Source: Bacillota bacterium
GTDB taxonomy: Bacteria; Sysuimicrobiota; Sysuimicrobiia; Sysuimicrobiales; Segetimicrobiaceae
Assembly: GCA_021324255.1 (NCBI GenBank)
Contig: JAJPJL010000063.1
Coordinates: 29,217-93,216, forward strand
DNA: 64,000 bases
Reading direction: 5' to 3'
Shown here: positions 52,955 to 62,611 of the stretch, in pieces
Layout: every line of letters starts with the position of its first letter
How positions within the stretch are numbered: the stretch's first letter is position 1
Notes under the pieces: model-generated
Databases searched by the model: none
The model's input: only the letters and a program-made list of their open reading frames with translations
Told to the model about the DNA's origin: nothing
Made by a program: the position numbers and the translations under genes

Positions 52955-53598
52955 CGACCCGCCCGCCGCGCCAGCGGGGCCACGAACGGATTGGAGTGCC
53001 GCTCTTCTCCGATCGTCGTCTCCGGGCCGTGGCCGGGGTAGCAAACCGTTTCGTCCGGCAGGGGCAGCAGCACGCGGGCGATCGAGTCCAGCAACGCCTC
53101 CATGCTCGCGCCGGGCAGATCCGTTCTCCCCACGCTGCCGGCGAACAGCGTGTCGCCGACGAACGCCAAGCGCTCCCCGATCAGGCAGACGCCGCCTGGA
53201 CTGTGGCCGGGTGTGTGCCGCACCGTCAAGCCGAGCGCGCCCACCCGCAGGTCATCGCCGTCCCGGAGCCACCGGTCCGGCTGCGGCGATGGCGGCACCT
53301 CGATCCCAAACAAGATCCGCGCGCGGGCAGGCCCCTGCTCGAGCACGTCGCGCTCGGCTTCGTGGATCCAAAACGGTGCGCCGGTCGCCCGGCGCACCGC
53401 ATCGACGGCCATCACGTGGTCGAAGTGTCCGTGGGTGTTGACGATCGCCGCGACCCGCGCGCCGTACCTGCGAACCGCGGCTACGATCCTGTCCGGTTCG
53501 TCCCCGGGATCGATGACGAACAACTCACCGGCGGCCTCGTCCCCGAAGAGATAGCAGTTCGCCTGGACCGGTCCAACCGGAAAGCCCTCGAGGATCAT
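52951..53598 (-). CDS. MBL-fold metallo-hydrolase (glyoxalase II-like)
   Basis: NTHGHFDHVMAVDAVRRATGAP, HTPGHSPGGVCLI, YPGHGPETTIGEER. Confidence 0.92.
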   Translation of the reverse strand: MILEGFPVGPVQANCYLFGDEAAGELFVIDPGDEPDRIVAAVRRYGARVAAIVNTHGHFDHVMAVDAVRRATGAPFWIHEAERDVLEQGPARARILFGIEVPPSPQPDRWLRDGDDLRVGALGLTVRHTPGHSPGGVCLIGERLAFVGDTLFAGSVGRTDLPGASMEALLDSIARVLLPLPDETVCYPGHGPETTIGEERHSNPFVAPLARRAGR

Positions 53599-53682
53599 CC
53601 CGCGGCCCGCGCCGCCGCGCCGGTCCGCCGGGCGACACGTGACGCCGGCCCCGGCGCCGCGGAGGGGCGGCCGCGGAGCAGG

Positions 53683-54225
53683 CTACGCCCGCGCCCCAAC
53701 CTTGGCTCCGCTCAGCGCCTTGACGATCTCCCGGCAAAATGCCGGTAGATCCGCGGGGGTGCGCGAGGAGATCAGATTTCCGTCCACGACCACTTCTTGA
53801 TCGACGTACCGCGCGCCGGCGTTGATCACGTCGTCCTTGATCGCACTGACGCACGTCATCGTCCGTCCCTTGAGGATGCCCGCCGACACCGGCACCCAGC
53901 CGGCGTGGCAGATCGCCGCCACGACCTTGCCCTGCTCACAGGCCTCGCGCACGAGCCGCAGCATCGGCTGATGCCGCCGCATCCGGTCGGGCGCGTAGCC
54001 GCCCGGCACGACGACCGCGTCAAACTCCGATGCGCGCGCATCGTCCATGGAGAGGTCGGCCTTCGCCGGGTACCCTTCCTTGCTCTTGTACGTCTCTCCG
54101 GCCTTGGGCCCGACGATCGTCACCTTCGCGCCGGCCTCCCGAAGGCGCAGCGCCGGATACCACAGCTCGAGATTCTCGTAGTGATCCTCCGCGAGCACCG
54201 CGACCCGCTTCCCGCTGAGCTCCAT
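53683..54225 (-). CDS. DJ-1/PfpI-family protein
   Basis: VAVLAEDHYENLELWYPALRLREAG, AAICHAGWVPVSAGILKGR. Confidence 0.9.
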   Translation of the reverse strand: MELSGKRVAVLAEDHYENLELWYPALRLREAGAKVTIVGPKAGETYKSKEGYPAKADLSMDDARASEFDAVVVPGGYAPDRMRRHQPMLRLVREACEQGKVVAAICHAGWVPVSAGILKGRTMTCVSAIKDDVINAGARYVDQEVVVDGNLISSRTPADLPAFCREIVKALSGAKVGARA

Positions 54226-54368
54226 GCGGCCACCTCCCGTGGGCTGTCCCCGTTTGTGCGCCACTCAGCCTGAGTGTAGGAAGGCGCGCGATCACGGTCA
54301 AACGGGGCCCCGGCCTGCGACGCCGCCGCGTCAAACGGGGGGCCGCGGGCCGGTGCGCCCGCGGATCA

Positions 54369-54399
54369 GCGGGGCGCCTGCATCACGCAGGCGCCCCGC
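54369..54399. terminator. Strong GC hairpin upstream of DJ-1 gene / downstream of small secreted protein gene
   Basis: 13-bp stem GCGGGGCGCCTGC/GCAGGCGCCCCGC, loop ATCAC. Confidence 0.55.
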
Positions 54400-54435
54400 G
54401 TGTCGACTCCCGGCGGAGCGCGCCGTCCGCTCGTA

Positions 54436-54669
54436 CTAGTACCGGTGAAACCGGCACCACCGGACCGCCCGCCAGTCGCGATTCCAGTACGCCCAGCGGC
54501 AGAATCGATCCCGCCGGTAGTAGTAGTCGGGAGGCGGACCGTAGCCCGGCCCGATCTGCACGTAGAGCCCTTGTGCCTGGGCCGCCGCCGGCGCGAGGCT
54601 CAACGGCACCCCCACGAGCATGAGACACGTGACCGCGAGCAAGCCCGCGCGCGTCGCAAGCGTTCTCAT
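54436..54669 (-). CDS. Small secreted Tyr/Arg/Trp-rich protein
   Basis: Signal peptide MRTLATRAGLLAVTCLMLVGVPLSLAPAAAQAQG; mature LYVQIGPGYGPPPDYYYRRDRFCRWAYWNRDWRAVRWCRFHRY; RBS GGAGG. Confidence 0.7.
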   Translation of the reverse strand: MRTLATRAGLLAVTCLMLVGVPLSLAPAAAQAQGLYVQIGPGYGPPPDYYYRRDRFCRWAYWNRDWRAVRWCRFHRY

Positions 54670-54743
54670 ATCACGATCGCCCTCCTTGTTCCCGGCTCCA
54701 CCCGCCGGACAAATAGTGGTGCGCCTCAGACATATCGCACCGG

Positions 54744-54782
54744 CGTGAAAAACTCGCCGAGAGCCCGTGAAGGTCCCGTGAA
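54744..54782 (-). promoter_or_regulatory. Helically phased TTCACG repeats
   Basis: CGTGAA on + strand at 54744, 54766, 54777 (spacings 22 and 11 bp); two extend to TTCACGGG. Confidence 0.45.
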
Positions 54783-54831
54783 TGTCTGATGAACCGGACA
54801 GGGCGGTCGTGACGCCGGGGCCGGGGCGGGC

Positions 54832-55569
54832 TTACGGCTTGAGCTGCACGGGCGCGCCGCCGCACGCGTCACAGGGCTGTGACAGGTCCGCCTGGCTGCT
54901 CAAAACAAACGCGTCGCCGGTCTGGCGGAACGTACGGAGCGGAAATGCCACGGGCCAGCCGCGCAGATCCAGGATCGGGTTGATCTGACGCTCGAATTGG
55001 CCGGCCACGGCCGCGGGCATGGGCACGGAATCGACCACCAGCGACTGAATGTGAAAGAAGACCTCCGGCTGGCCGTAGACCTGAAACACCCCGCGCATCT
55101 GCACATGCGTGGGGAGACCCTGGTACACGACCGTGCCCTGGACCGCGGTCGCGTCGCCGGCCTCGCTCACCTTGGCGTCGCGCACGGCGCTCTCGTGATT
55201 GAGAAACTCCTCCACGCTCGACGTGGCGACGCGGCCGTACACGGCGCTGTCCCGAACCGCGAGCACCTTGAGCGTCCCCTGCCGGAGCTGCGCCGCGTCG
55301 AAGCTCGCCCCGAGCAGCCTGATCCACAACTGGTCGACGCGGAGCCCTTGGATCGCGGCGTGCTCGGCGTAGACGTTGACGCGCTCGTAGTCCCCCGCCT
55401 GCGGATCGAACACCGCCGCGAGGCGCACGACCGGCGGGCTGCCGAGCAGGCGGCCAAACACGTCCTGCAATGCGGCTTGGTCCACGGGCGGGGCCGCGGC
55501 GCCGTACGCGGCTCCGCCCGCCGCCAGCAGGCATCCGATCATTGCGACCACTCGCAACGCGCGCACCAT
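54832..55569 (-). CDS. DUF2993 (LmeA-like) exported protein
   Basis: Signal peptide; VDQLWIRLLGASFDAAQLRQGTLKVLAVRDSAVYGRVA beta-rich pattern. Confidence 0.65.
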   Translation of the reverse strand: MVRALRVVAMIGCLLAAGGAAYGAAAPPVDQAALQDVFGRLLGSPPVVRLAAVFDPQAGDYERVNVYAEHAAIQGLRVDQLWIRLLGASFDAAQLRQGTLKVLAVRDSAVYGRVATSSVEEFLNHESAVRDAKVSEAGDATAVQGTVVYQGLPTHVQMRGVFQVYGQPEVFFHIQSLVVDSVPMPAAVAGQFERQINPILDLRGWPVAFPLRTFRQTGDAFVLSSQADLSQPCDACGGAPVQLKP

Positions 55570-55673
55570 CGCCTACCCTCGCCGCTCATGCAGCATGATC
55601 GTGCCGGCCCAGCCGGGCCACATACTCACTATCCCACCGGCCGGGCGCGACGTACCGGGGCCGCCGAGCCCGC

Positions 55674-56426
55674 CTACCCCGTCGACGCCGGCGAATCGGA
55701 ACCGAACCGCACGCCGTACCGGTGCCGGCCGTAGTCGAACATGCGGTCCGTGAACGCCGCCGGCCGGTCGAAGCCGCGGTGTTCGGGTTTGATCTCGGAG
55801 AGCTGAATCATGAACCGCACGTCGCCGTTCTGATAGAAGAAGTAGAGCGACCAGCGCTCATCGCGCTCGAGCACCATGTAGTCGGAGGCGAATCCCCGCG
55901 CGCGCACGTGCTGCCACGCGGCATCGAGATCGTCCACGACGAAGCCCAGATGGTGCGCGCGCGACGGGATCCCCGGGTTCAGCGGGCCGGGGACCGCATC
56001 GAAGAGGAACACCGCGGTCAACCCCGTGGTGAGGACCGTCTGGTGGGCATCGTCGCGCACGACCCGCAGTCCCAAGCCGTCCTCGAGGAACCGGCGGGCA
56101 TCGCCGCGGTCCGCCACCGCCAGCGCGATGTGATCGATCCCCAGCGTCCGCCATGGACGTGCATCGGCGCGCAGCGGTTCCGAACGCACCGCGAACTCCG
56201 TGGTGTGAAAGTGCGACACGGTTTCGCCGACGAACATGTCCGGATAGACGGCGTCGCCGCCGGGCGTGCGGATCGTGATCCGCCGTCCCACCCGCAGATC
56301 CTCGGGCAGCAGGCGCTCCAGCGCCTCGTGAAACACGCTGCCGGCGGGCACCGCGCCGGTGAACCGCCCGTGCTCGGTGACGAACGTCAGGTGCGTGCGC
56401 GGCCCTTCGGTTGACATCGTGCCCAC
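55674..56426 (-). CDS. VOC-family (glyoxalase-like) protein
   Basis: GIDHIALAVADRGDARRFLEDGLGLRVV, RAHHLGFVVDDLDAAWQHVRARG. Confidence 0.8.
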   Translation of the reverse strand: MGTMSTEGPRTHLTFVTEHGRFTGAVPAGSVFHEALERLLPEDLRVGRRITIRTPGGDAVYPDMFVGETVSHFHTTEFAVRSEPLRADARPWRTLGIDHIALAVADRGDARRFLEDGLGLRVVRDDAHQTVLTTGLTAVFLFDAVPGPLNPGIPSRAHHLGFVVDDLDAAWQHVRARGFASDYMVLERDERWSLYFFYQNGDVRFMIQLSEIKPEHRGFDRPAAFTDRMFDYGRHRYGVRFGSDSPASTG

Positions 56427-56505
56427 CCTACCCTATTCTCGTGCTCGTGGTCCGGCCCGCGATCAACTTCCCGATGCCGCCGCGGTTCCCTACCGCGCGG
56501 GCGTG

Positions 56506-57432
56506 ATGGCCGGGAACGCCGGCCGCCCGCGCCGCGTGTCGACGACGGTGCTCCGCACGTGGTGGGTGGCCGTGCGGCCGTACTCGTTCACGGCGTCGGC
56601 CACGCCGGTCCTCGTCGGATCGGCCCTGGCGCTCCGCGCGGGCCGGTTCTCTCCATGGTTGTTCGCCGTGACGCTCATCGCCTCCGTCGCCATTCACGCC
56701 GGCACCAACCTCCTCAACGACTACTACGACCACGTACGCGGCGTCGACACCGCGGAGTCGGTCGGGCCGAGCGGCGTGATCCAGCGCGGGCTGCTTGCGC
56801 CGCGCGCCGTGCTCGCGGGCGGGTTTGCGGCGCTCGGCGCCGGGAGCCTCCTCGGCCTCGGCCTCGCAGCGGTCGCAGGGTGGCCGATCCTGGCCGTGGG
56901 CGCGCTGAGCGTGCTGGCCGGGTACGCGTACACCGGAGGCCCGTTGCCGCTCGGCTACGTCGGTCTCGGCGATGCCGTGGTCTTTGTCTTCATGGGCCCC
57001 GTGATGGTGCTGGCGACGTACTACGTGCAGGCGCGGTCGGCGCCGGCCGCGGGTCTGTGGGCGTCCATCCCCGTTGCCGCGCTCGTGACCGCGATCCTGG
57101 TCGTGAACAACCTGCGGGACCTGGCGGACGACCGGGCCCGCGGGAAGCGGACGCTCGCCACCGCGATCGGCCCCGCCGCCACCCGGCTCGAGTACGCGGC
57201 GCTCATCGTCACCGCCTACGCGGCGGTGGGCGCCGGCGTGCTGGTGCGGGCGCTCCCCCCGTTGTCGCTCCTCGCGCTTCTCACGCTGCCGCTCGCGGCG
57301 CGGACCTGGCGCGCCGTGCGCGAGGACACCGACCCGCGGGTCCTCACGCGCCGCGCGCTGCGCGGCACGGCGCTGCTGCACCAGCGGGTCGGCCTGTTGA
57401 TCGCGCTGGCGCTCCTGCCGCTCTGGCCCTAG
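56506..57432 (+). CDS. menA: UbiA-family prenyltransferase, MenA-like
   Basis: RPYSFTASATPVLVGSAL, NLLNDYYDHVRGVDTAES, NNLRDLADDRARGKRTLA. Confidence 0.87.
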   Translation: MAGNAGRPRRVSTTVLRTWWVAVRPYSFTASATPVLVGSALALRAGRFSPWLFAVTLIASVAIHAGTNLLNDYYDHVRGVDTAESVGPSGVIQRGLLAPRAVLAGGFAALGAGSLLGLGLAAVAGWPILAVGALSVLAGYAYTGGPLPLGYVGLGDAVVFVFMGPVMVLATYYVQARSAPAAGLWASIPVAALVTAILVVNNLRDLADDRARGKRTLATAIGPAATRLEYAALIVTAYAAVGAGVLVRALPPLSLLALLTLPLAARTWRAVREDTDPRVLTRRALRGTALLHQRVGLLIALALLPLWP

Positions 57433-57440
57433 ACGCCCTC

Positions 57441-57770
57441 CTACGCCGTCAAGCCTCCGATGATCGCGCCCAGGAGCAGGGGGCCGGCGTGGAGCAGCAG
57501 GAGCACGGCCGTGCCGGCGCCGGCGACCATCCCGAGCAGCGGGATCCCGGTCAGCATCGTCCCCAAGACGAGGAGCGCGCCGCCGAGGCACAGCGCCGGC
57601 AGGATCACCGCGACGATCGCGGCGCCGACGCCGCCGGCTTTGCGGCCGCCGACGATGCCCGCGATGAACGGCCCGACGCCGGGCAGCCAGAACAGCAGCG
57701 CCGCGATGAGGAACATCCAGCCGATCGCGCTCACGATACTGCCGCGTCTCACCCGCGCGGGTGCGGTCAC
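57441..57770 (-). CDS. Small membrane protein
   Basis: GTG start; several TM segments (IGWMFLIAALLFWLPGVGPFIAGIVGG...). Confidence 0.6.
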   Translation of the reverse strand: MTAPARVRRGSIVSAIGWMFLIAALLFWLPGVGPFIAGIVGGRKAGGVGAAIVAVILPALCLGGALLVLGTMLTGIPLLGMVAGAGTAVLLLLHAGPLLLGAIIGGLTA

Positions 57771-57876
57771 GCTCGCCTCCCTCCCGGTCTCCACGAAGGC
57801 ATTCGCCGGGGCGGCGGCCGGTCCCCCGCAGTCGCGCCGGGCCGGGTCTGAGGCCCCGTGCGCGTGCGCACGGGGC

Positions 57877-59151
57877 TCAGCGCACCGGCCCCGGTCGTCC
57901 CGTCTGCCGGCGCACGACACTCACGGCCAGCGCCGCGCCGAGCGTCAGGAGCACCGCGCTGCCCACAAACGGCGCGTGCGGGCCGAGGCGATCGTAGAGG
58001 AGCCCGCCGAGGGCCGGGCCGACGACGAACCCCGCGCCTTGCGCGGTCTCCGACACGCCCATGACCGTGGCCGTGGCCGCGGCGGGCGCGGCTTCGCTCA
58101 CGAGCGCAAGCCATGCCGGCGCCGACAGTGCGTAGCTGGCGCCGAGCATCGTCGCGGCGGCGCCGAGCACGATGAAGTTGCCGCGCCCGGCCAGCGGCAA
58201 CAGCCACATTCCCGCGCTCGCGATCCCCATGCCCCACGCCACGATCCGCGGCTTGCCCACGCGGTCGGCGAGGCGGCCGCCGGGGATCGACGCCGCGGCC
58301 ACGGCCAGCACGATGCCCAGGAACACCAGCCCGAGCGCCTGGTCGCTCAACCCCACGATCTCGTGCGCGTAGATGGGGAGGATCGGGGCGAGGAGCCCGA
58401 TGCCAAACGTCTGCAGAAACGCGACGGCGAGCATCGCGCCAAACCTCGGCGAGGCGGCGACGCTGCGCACCAGCGCGCGGTACCGTCCGGCGCCGGGGCG
58501 CAAGCCCGCATCGCCCCCGGCGCCCGGCGCGCGCACGCCCAGCACCCGCGATGCGAGCACGGCGGCCGAGAGCAGCAACGCGCTTGCGAGATAGAACCCC
58601 GCCCGATAGTCGCGCAGGGCGCCGGCCACGTAGAGGCCCAGGCTCGGGCCGAGCGCCAGCCCAGACAGAAAGAACATGTTGAGGGTGCCCATGGCCGCGG
58701 CGCGGCGGACCCTCCGCGTCCGGTCCACGATCGAGGCGGCGATCGACGGCCACACCGCCGCGCTGCCCGTGCCGTCGACGAGCCGCAGCGGAACGAACAG
58801 CAGCGGGACGCGGAGAACCGCCATGAGAAGCGGCGCCAGGCTGCTCACGAGCAGCCCGCCGACGACGACGGGCCGGCGGCCGATCCGATCGGCCACGCCG
58901 CCCCACAGGGTCTTGCAGACCGTCTCGATACCGGCAAAGGTGGCGACGACGATCCCGACGAGCGCGGCGCTTGCGCCAAGCTGCTCCTTGAGATACAGCG
59001 GCAGCAACGGGATATTGGTCGCGAAGCCGAGCTCGGCGATCCCCATCACGGCCGCAAGCCCGTACAGCGCGCCGGCGGCGCGCGCCTCCGCCGGCGCCGG
59101 CACGGCGGCCTCGTGGGGCGGACCGTCCCCGCCGCCGCCAGGCGCGCTCAC
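57877..59151 (-). CDS. MFS transporter
   Basis: WGGVADRIGRRPVVVGGLL motif A and multi-TM pattern. Confidence 0.9.
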   Translation of the reverse strand: MSAPGGGGDGPPHEAAVPAPAEARAAGALYGLAAVMGIAELGFATNIPLLPLYLKEQLGASAALVGIVVATFAGIETVCKTLWGGVADRIGRRPVVVGGLLVSSLAPLLMAVLRVPLLFVPLRLVDGTGSAAVWPSIAASIVDRTRRVRRAAAMGTLNMFFLSGLALGPSLGLYVAGALRDYRAGFYLASALLLSAAVLASRVLGVRAPGAGGDAGLRPGAGRYRALVRSVAASPRFGAMLAVAFLQTFGIGLLAPILPIYAHEIVGLSDQALGLVFLGIVLAVAAASIPGGRLADRVGKPRIVAWGMGIASAGMWLLPLAGRGNFIVLGAAATMLGASYALSAPAWLALVSEAAPAAATATVMGVSETAQGAGFVVGPALGGLLYDRLGPHAPFVGSAVLLTLGAALAVSVVRRQTGRPGPVR

Positions 59152-59897
59152 GCGTCCGCGGGCCGCCCCGCCCGGGCGAGGACCGCGGCCCGCGCGTGCT
59201 TCTCCAGCGCCTCCGGCAAGGGCGCGAGCTCACAGCCCGGGTGGCGGCGCTCCAGCGCCTCCCGGATCAGCCGATCCGCAAACACCGGGTTCTTGGGAAG
59301 CAGCGGGCCGTGGAGGTACGTCCCGTATACGTGCGCCGCCACGCCGCCTTCGCCGCCGTCCCGGCCGTTGTTGCCGAATCCCAAGACGATGCGGCCGAGC
59401 GGTCTGGCGCCGGGCCCGAGATACGTGCGGCCTCCGTGGTTCTCGAAGCCGATGAGGGCGGGACCGCCGCCGTCCGGCTGCACGACGAGGTTGCCGATGA
59501 GCCTCCGCGAGCCAGCCCCCGGGTGCTCCGTCCAGAGGTCGAGCAGCCCGACCCCCGGAAGGTCGCGACCGTCCGCGGACCGGTAGAAACGCCCCAAGAG
59601 CTGGTAACCGCCGCAGACCCCGAGCACGACGGCGCCCGCCGCGGCGGCATCGGTCAGCGGGCCGCGCTGCCGCGCCGCAAGATCGTCCGCCGCGATGCGC
59701 TGCTGGCGGTCCTCGCCGCCGCCGAGGAAGTAGAGGTCGGCGTCACCCGGCGCCGTGCGCCCGAGCGTGACCTCCACGACCGCCACGTCGACCCCGCGCC
59801 ACCGGGCGCGCTGCGCGAGGACCATGATGTTTCCCCGGTCCCCGTACAGGTTCAGGAGATCGGGGTACAGATGGCAGATACGGAGTACTAGCGTCAC
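59148..59897 (-). CDS. gatD: Lipid II isoglutaminyl synthase, glutaminase subunit
   Basis: LRICHLYPDLLNLYGDRGNIMVL, VLGVCGGYQLLG, GFENHGGRTYLG, YGTYLHGPLLPKNP. Confidence 0.92.
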   Translation of the reverse strand: MTLVLRICHLYPDLLNLYGDRGNIMVLAQRARWRGVDVAVVEVTLGRTAPGDADLYFLGGGEDRQQRIAADDLAARQRGPLTDAAAAGAVVLGVCGGYQLLGRFYRSADGRDLPGVGLLDLWTEHPGAGSRRLIGNLVVQPDGGGPALIGFENHGGRTYLGPGARPLGRIVLGFGNNGRDGGEGGVAAHVYGTYLHGPLLPKNPVFADRLIREALERRHPGCELAPLPEALEKHARAAVLARAGRPADA

Positions 59898-61387
59898 GTC
59901 GCCCAAAACCCCCTCACCGCACCCCACCGCCGCAGCACGGCACGGAGCGCCAGCATAGCCGTGTACGTCGGCAGCACGTACAGTCGCCCGCCCGCCGCGA
60001 GATCCAGCGCCCGCTTCAGCGCCCGGTCGTAGGCCGGTTCGACCTCGATCGCGTCGCGCGGCAGGCCGGCGTAGCGGAGGCGGAGCGCCATGTCGCCGGC
60101 GCGCAGCCCGGTCACCACCGCGCGCGCGGCGCGGCCGGCCAGCATCTCCGCGTCCACGTCCCAGAGCCACGAGACGTCGCGACCGTCCGCGGTCTGGTCG
60201 TTGATCGCGATCAGCACCACCGGCAGCGGCCCCTCCGACAGCACGACGCGCAGCACCTCGTTGAAGCCGGCCGGATTCTTGACGAGCAGGAGGCGCACCT
60301 CGCGACCGTCCACCGGGACGCGTTCCGCGCGGCCGAACGCGGGCGTAAACGACGCGACCGCCCGCGCCGCCGCGTCGAGCGGCACACCCAGCGAGCGGGC
60401 GGCGGCGACCGCGGCGAGCACATTGTACACGTTGTAGAGGCCGGGCAGAACCGTGCGGACCCGCGCGACGCCGCCGGTCTCCCGCTCGCGAACCGCAAAT
60501 TCGCTGCCGTCCGGCCCGAGCGGCGCCAGGTCGCAGGCCGTGAATTCGAGCTGGGGCCGGGCCGCACCGCACCCCGGACACCGCCAGCGGCCCATGTGGC
60601 CAAAATACGTGGCGCCGTAGATGTAGGCCGTGCCGCACCGGTAGCAGTACCGGGCCTCGGCCGTGTGTTCCAGCGCGGGGCGCGCATGGCGCTCGTCCTC
60701 GATGCCGAACGGCACCAGCCGGCCCGGCAGGCCGCGTACGGCGTCGGCCACGAGCGGGTCATCGGCATTGGCCACGACCACGAGATCGGGCGCCCACCCT
60801 GCGCCGCCGGACCGCCACAGTCCGGCGATCGCATCGATCTCGCCGTAGCGGTCGAGCTGATCCCGGAACAGGTTGAGAAACACGGCCGTGCGCGGCGCGA
60901 TCGCCGGCACGACGCGCGGCACCGTCGCCTCGTCGACCTCGAAGATGCCGAGATCACCGCGTGGACGGCCGAGCACGTCCGCATCCGCCACGAGGGCGGA
61001 GGCGATGCCGGCCGCCAGGTTCGCGCCGGCCCGGTTGTGGACCGGAGAGCGCCCCAGCGCGCGCACGATGTGCGCGAGCAGGTGCGCGGTCGTGGTCTTT
61101 CCGTTCGTCCCCGCGACGACCACGCTGCCCAGGCGGAGCCGCGCGGACAGCAGCCCGACCACGTTCGGCTCGACCGCGCGGGCAACCCGGCCCGGGACGG
61201 TGGTTCCCCCGCCCCAACCGAGCGCCCGGCTCAGCGTCGCGGTGGCCTTGCCGAGCGCGATCGCCGCCGTGAGGCGCGAGCGCACACCCCGCCGTCTGCG
61301 AGTCGTCACCGCCGCGTGCTCGGCATCGGCACTCCCTCTGGAGCGGGGGCCGCAGGCTGGACGGGAGCGGCCCCGGCCGGCGCTCAT
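59894..61387 (-). CDS. murT: Lipid II isoglutaminyl synthase, Mur ligase subunit
   Basis: VVVAGTNGKTTTAHLLAHIV, CYRCGTAYIYGATYFGHMGRWRCPGCG zinc ribbon, C-terminal DUF1727. Confidence 0.93.
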   Translation of the reverse strand: MSAGRGRSRPACGPRSRGSADAEHAAVTTRRRRGVRSRLTAAIALGKATATLSRALGWGGGTTVPGRVARAVEPNVVGLLSARLRLGSVVVAGTNGKTTTAHLLAHIVRALGRSPVHNRAGANLAAGIASALVADADVLGRPRGDLGIFEVDEATVPRVVPAIAPRTAVFLNLFRDQLDRYGEIDAIAGLWRSGGAGWAPDLVVVANADDPLVADAVRGLPGRLVPFGIEDERHARPALEHTAEARYCYRCGTAYIYGATYFGHMGRWRCPGCGAARPQLEFTACDLAPLGPDGSEFAVRERETGGVARVRTVLPGLYNVYNVLAAVAAARSLGVPLDAAARAVASFTPAFGRAERVPVDGREVRLLLVKNPAGFNEVLRVVLSEGPLPVVLIAINDQTADGRDVSWLWDVDAEMLAGRAARAVVTGLRAGDMALRLRYAGLPRDAIEVEPAYDRALKRALDLAAGGRLYVLPTYTAMLALRAVLRRWGAVRGFWAT

Positions 61388-61399
61388 GGACGGAACGGG

Positions 61400-62338
61400 C
61401 TAGATGCGGCGGGCTCCGAGGTAGCGCACAGCGTAGTACGGCTCGAGCATGGAGGACACGGTCACACCGCGCCGGCTCTCCGCGTGGATGAACCGGTTGG
61501 CGCCGAGGTAGATCCCCACGTGGGACGCGCCGGATCCATAGGTGTGAAAGAACACAAGGTCCCCCGCCGCAAGGGCCCAGCGAGGCACGGCGATGCCGGC
61601 TTGGAACTGGCCGTACGAGGAGTGCGGCAGCCTGAGCCCGACCGCGGCGAACACAGACTCGACCAGGCCGGAGCAATCGAAGCCCGTGTTCCCGACGCCG
61701 GCCCAGCGATACGGCCGCCCCAGGTATCGCAGTGCCGTGCGCACCACGGCGGACGTAAACGCGGCGCCGCGCGACGGCAGCGCGGTGCGGACGGGCGTGG
61801 AGAGGATGCGTGTCTCGACGATCGGCCCCGGCGGGATCGGGCCCGCGGGGGCGGGTCTGACGGTCGCCGCTCCGGCGGGATGCTCGGGCAACGTGGCATC
61901 CGGCGGGGCGGGCACGGCGTGCGCCGACGCCGCGGGACCGGGAACCGCGAGGGCCTCGCCGGGCCGAATCGGCGTCGTGAGCGCGATGCGATTGGCTGAA
62001 GCCAGCGCGTCTACGCGGACACCGAGATGCGCCGCGATACCGGAGAGCGTATCACCCGGCCGCACGATATAGGCGCCGGATGCGGGATGCGGCGCCGGCG
62101 GCGCGTCCTGGAGCCCCGGAACGATCAACCGCTGCCCCGGGCGGATCGTCGAATGCTCACCGAGGTGGTTTGCGGAGAGGAGGTCGCGAACCCCGACACG
62201 CAGGCGGCCGGCGATCGACCACGGCGTGTCGCCCGCCTGCACCACATACTCCGACGCTGCATCGGCGCGTGCGGCGAGCGGTATGAGCACCGCGCACCCG
62301 CACGCGATCAGTGCGAGACTCAGGTGCCGCGTCGTCAA
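61400..62338 (-). CDS. LysM plus NlpC/P60 (C40) peptidoglycan endopeptidase
   Basis: Two LysM repeats; GVGNTGFDCSGLVESVFAAVGLRLPHSSYGQ; TTG start at 62338 with AGGAGG. Confidence 0.9.
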   Translation of the reverse strand: MTTRHLSLALIACGCAVLIPLAARADAASEYVVQAGDTPWSIAGRLRVGVRDLLSANHLGEHSTIRPGQRLIVPGLQDAPPAPHPASGAYIVRPGDTLSGIAAHLGVRVDALASANRIALTTPIRPGEALAVPGPAASAHAVPAPPDATLPEHPAGAATVRPAPAGPIPPGPIVETRILSTPVRTALPSRGAAFTSAVVRTALRYLGRPYRWAGVGNTGFDCSGLVESVFAAVGLRLPHSSYGQFQAGIAVPRWALAAGDLVFFHTYGSGASHVGIYLGANRFIHAESRRGVTVSSMLEPYYAVRYLGARRI

Positions 62339-62509
62339 CGCGTGCCTCCTGCTCGTGTTCTCATAGCGGATCGGCGCGGCGAGCGCCCGATCCGGCCGGT
62401 CCACACAACCGGGACCGTATCCGCCCCCTTACCATGCCCCGCTGCGTATTCGTGCCGGCGCGCCACGCTCCTTCCGGCGACGAACACGTTCGCTGCAGGT
62501 CCGTTCCTA

Positions 62510-62524
62510 CCATGCCCCGCATGG
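62510..62524. promoter_or_regulatory. Inverted repeat CCATGC-CCC-GCATGG in divergent intergenic region
   Basis: Perfect 6-bp arms; the 13-mer TACCATGCCCCGC also occurs at 62430-62442. Confidence 0.4.
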
Positions 62525-62611
62525 CCGTGTCCCAGACCAGCGCCGCGACGGCGCGGCGCGCGGCCGGCTCTCGACGGAGGGGACCGGCGCCGCCGGGGGA
62601 AATCCTGTGGC

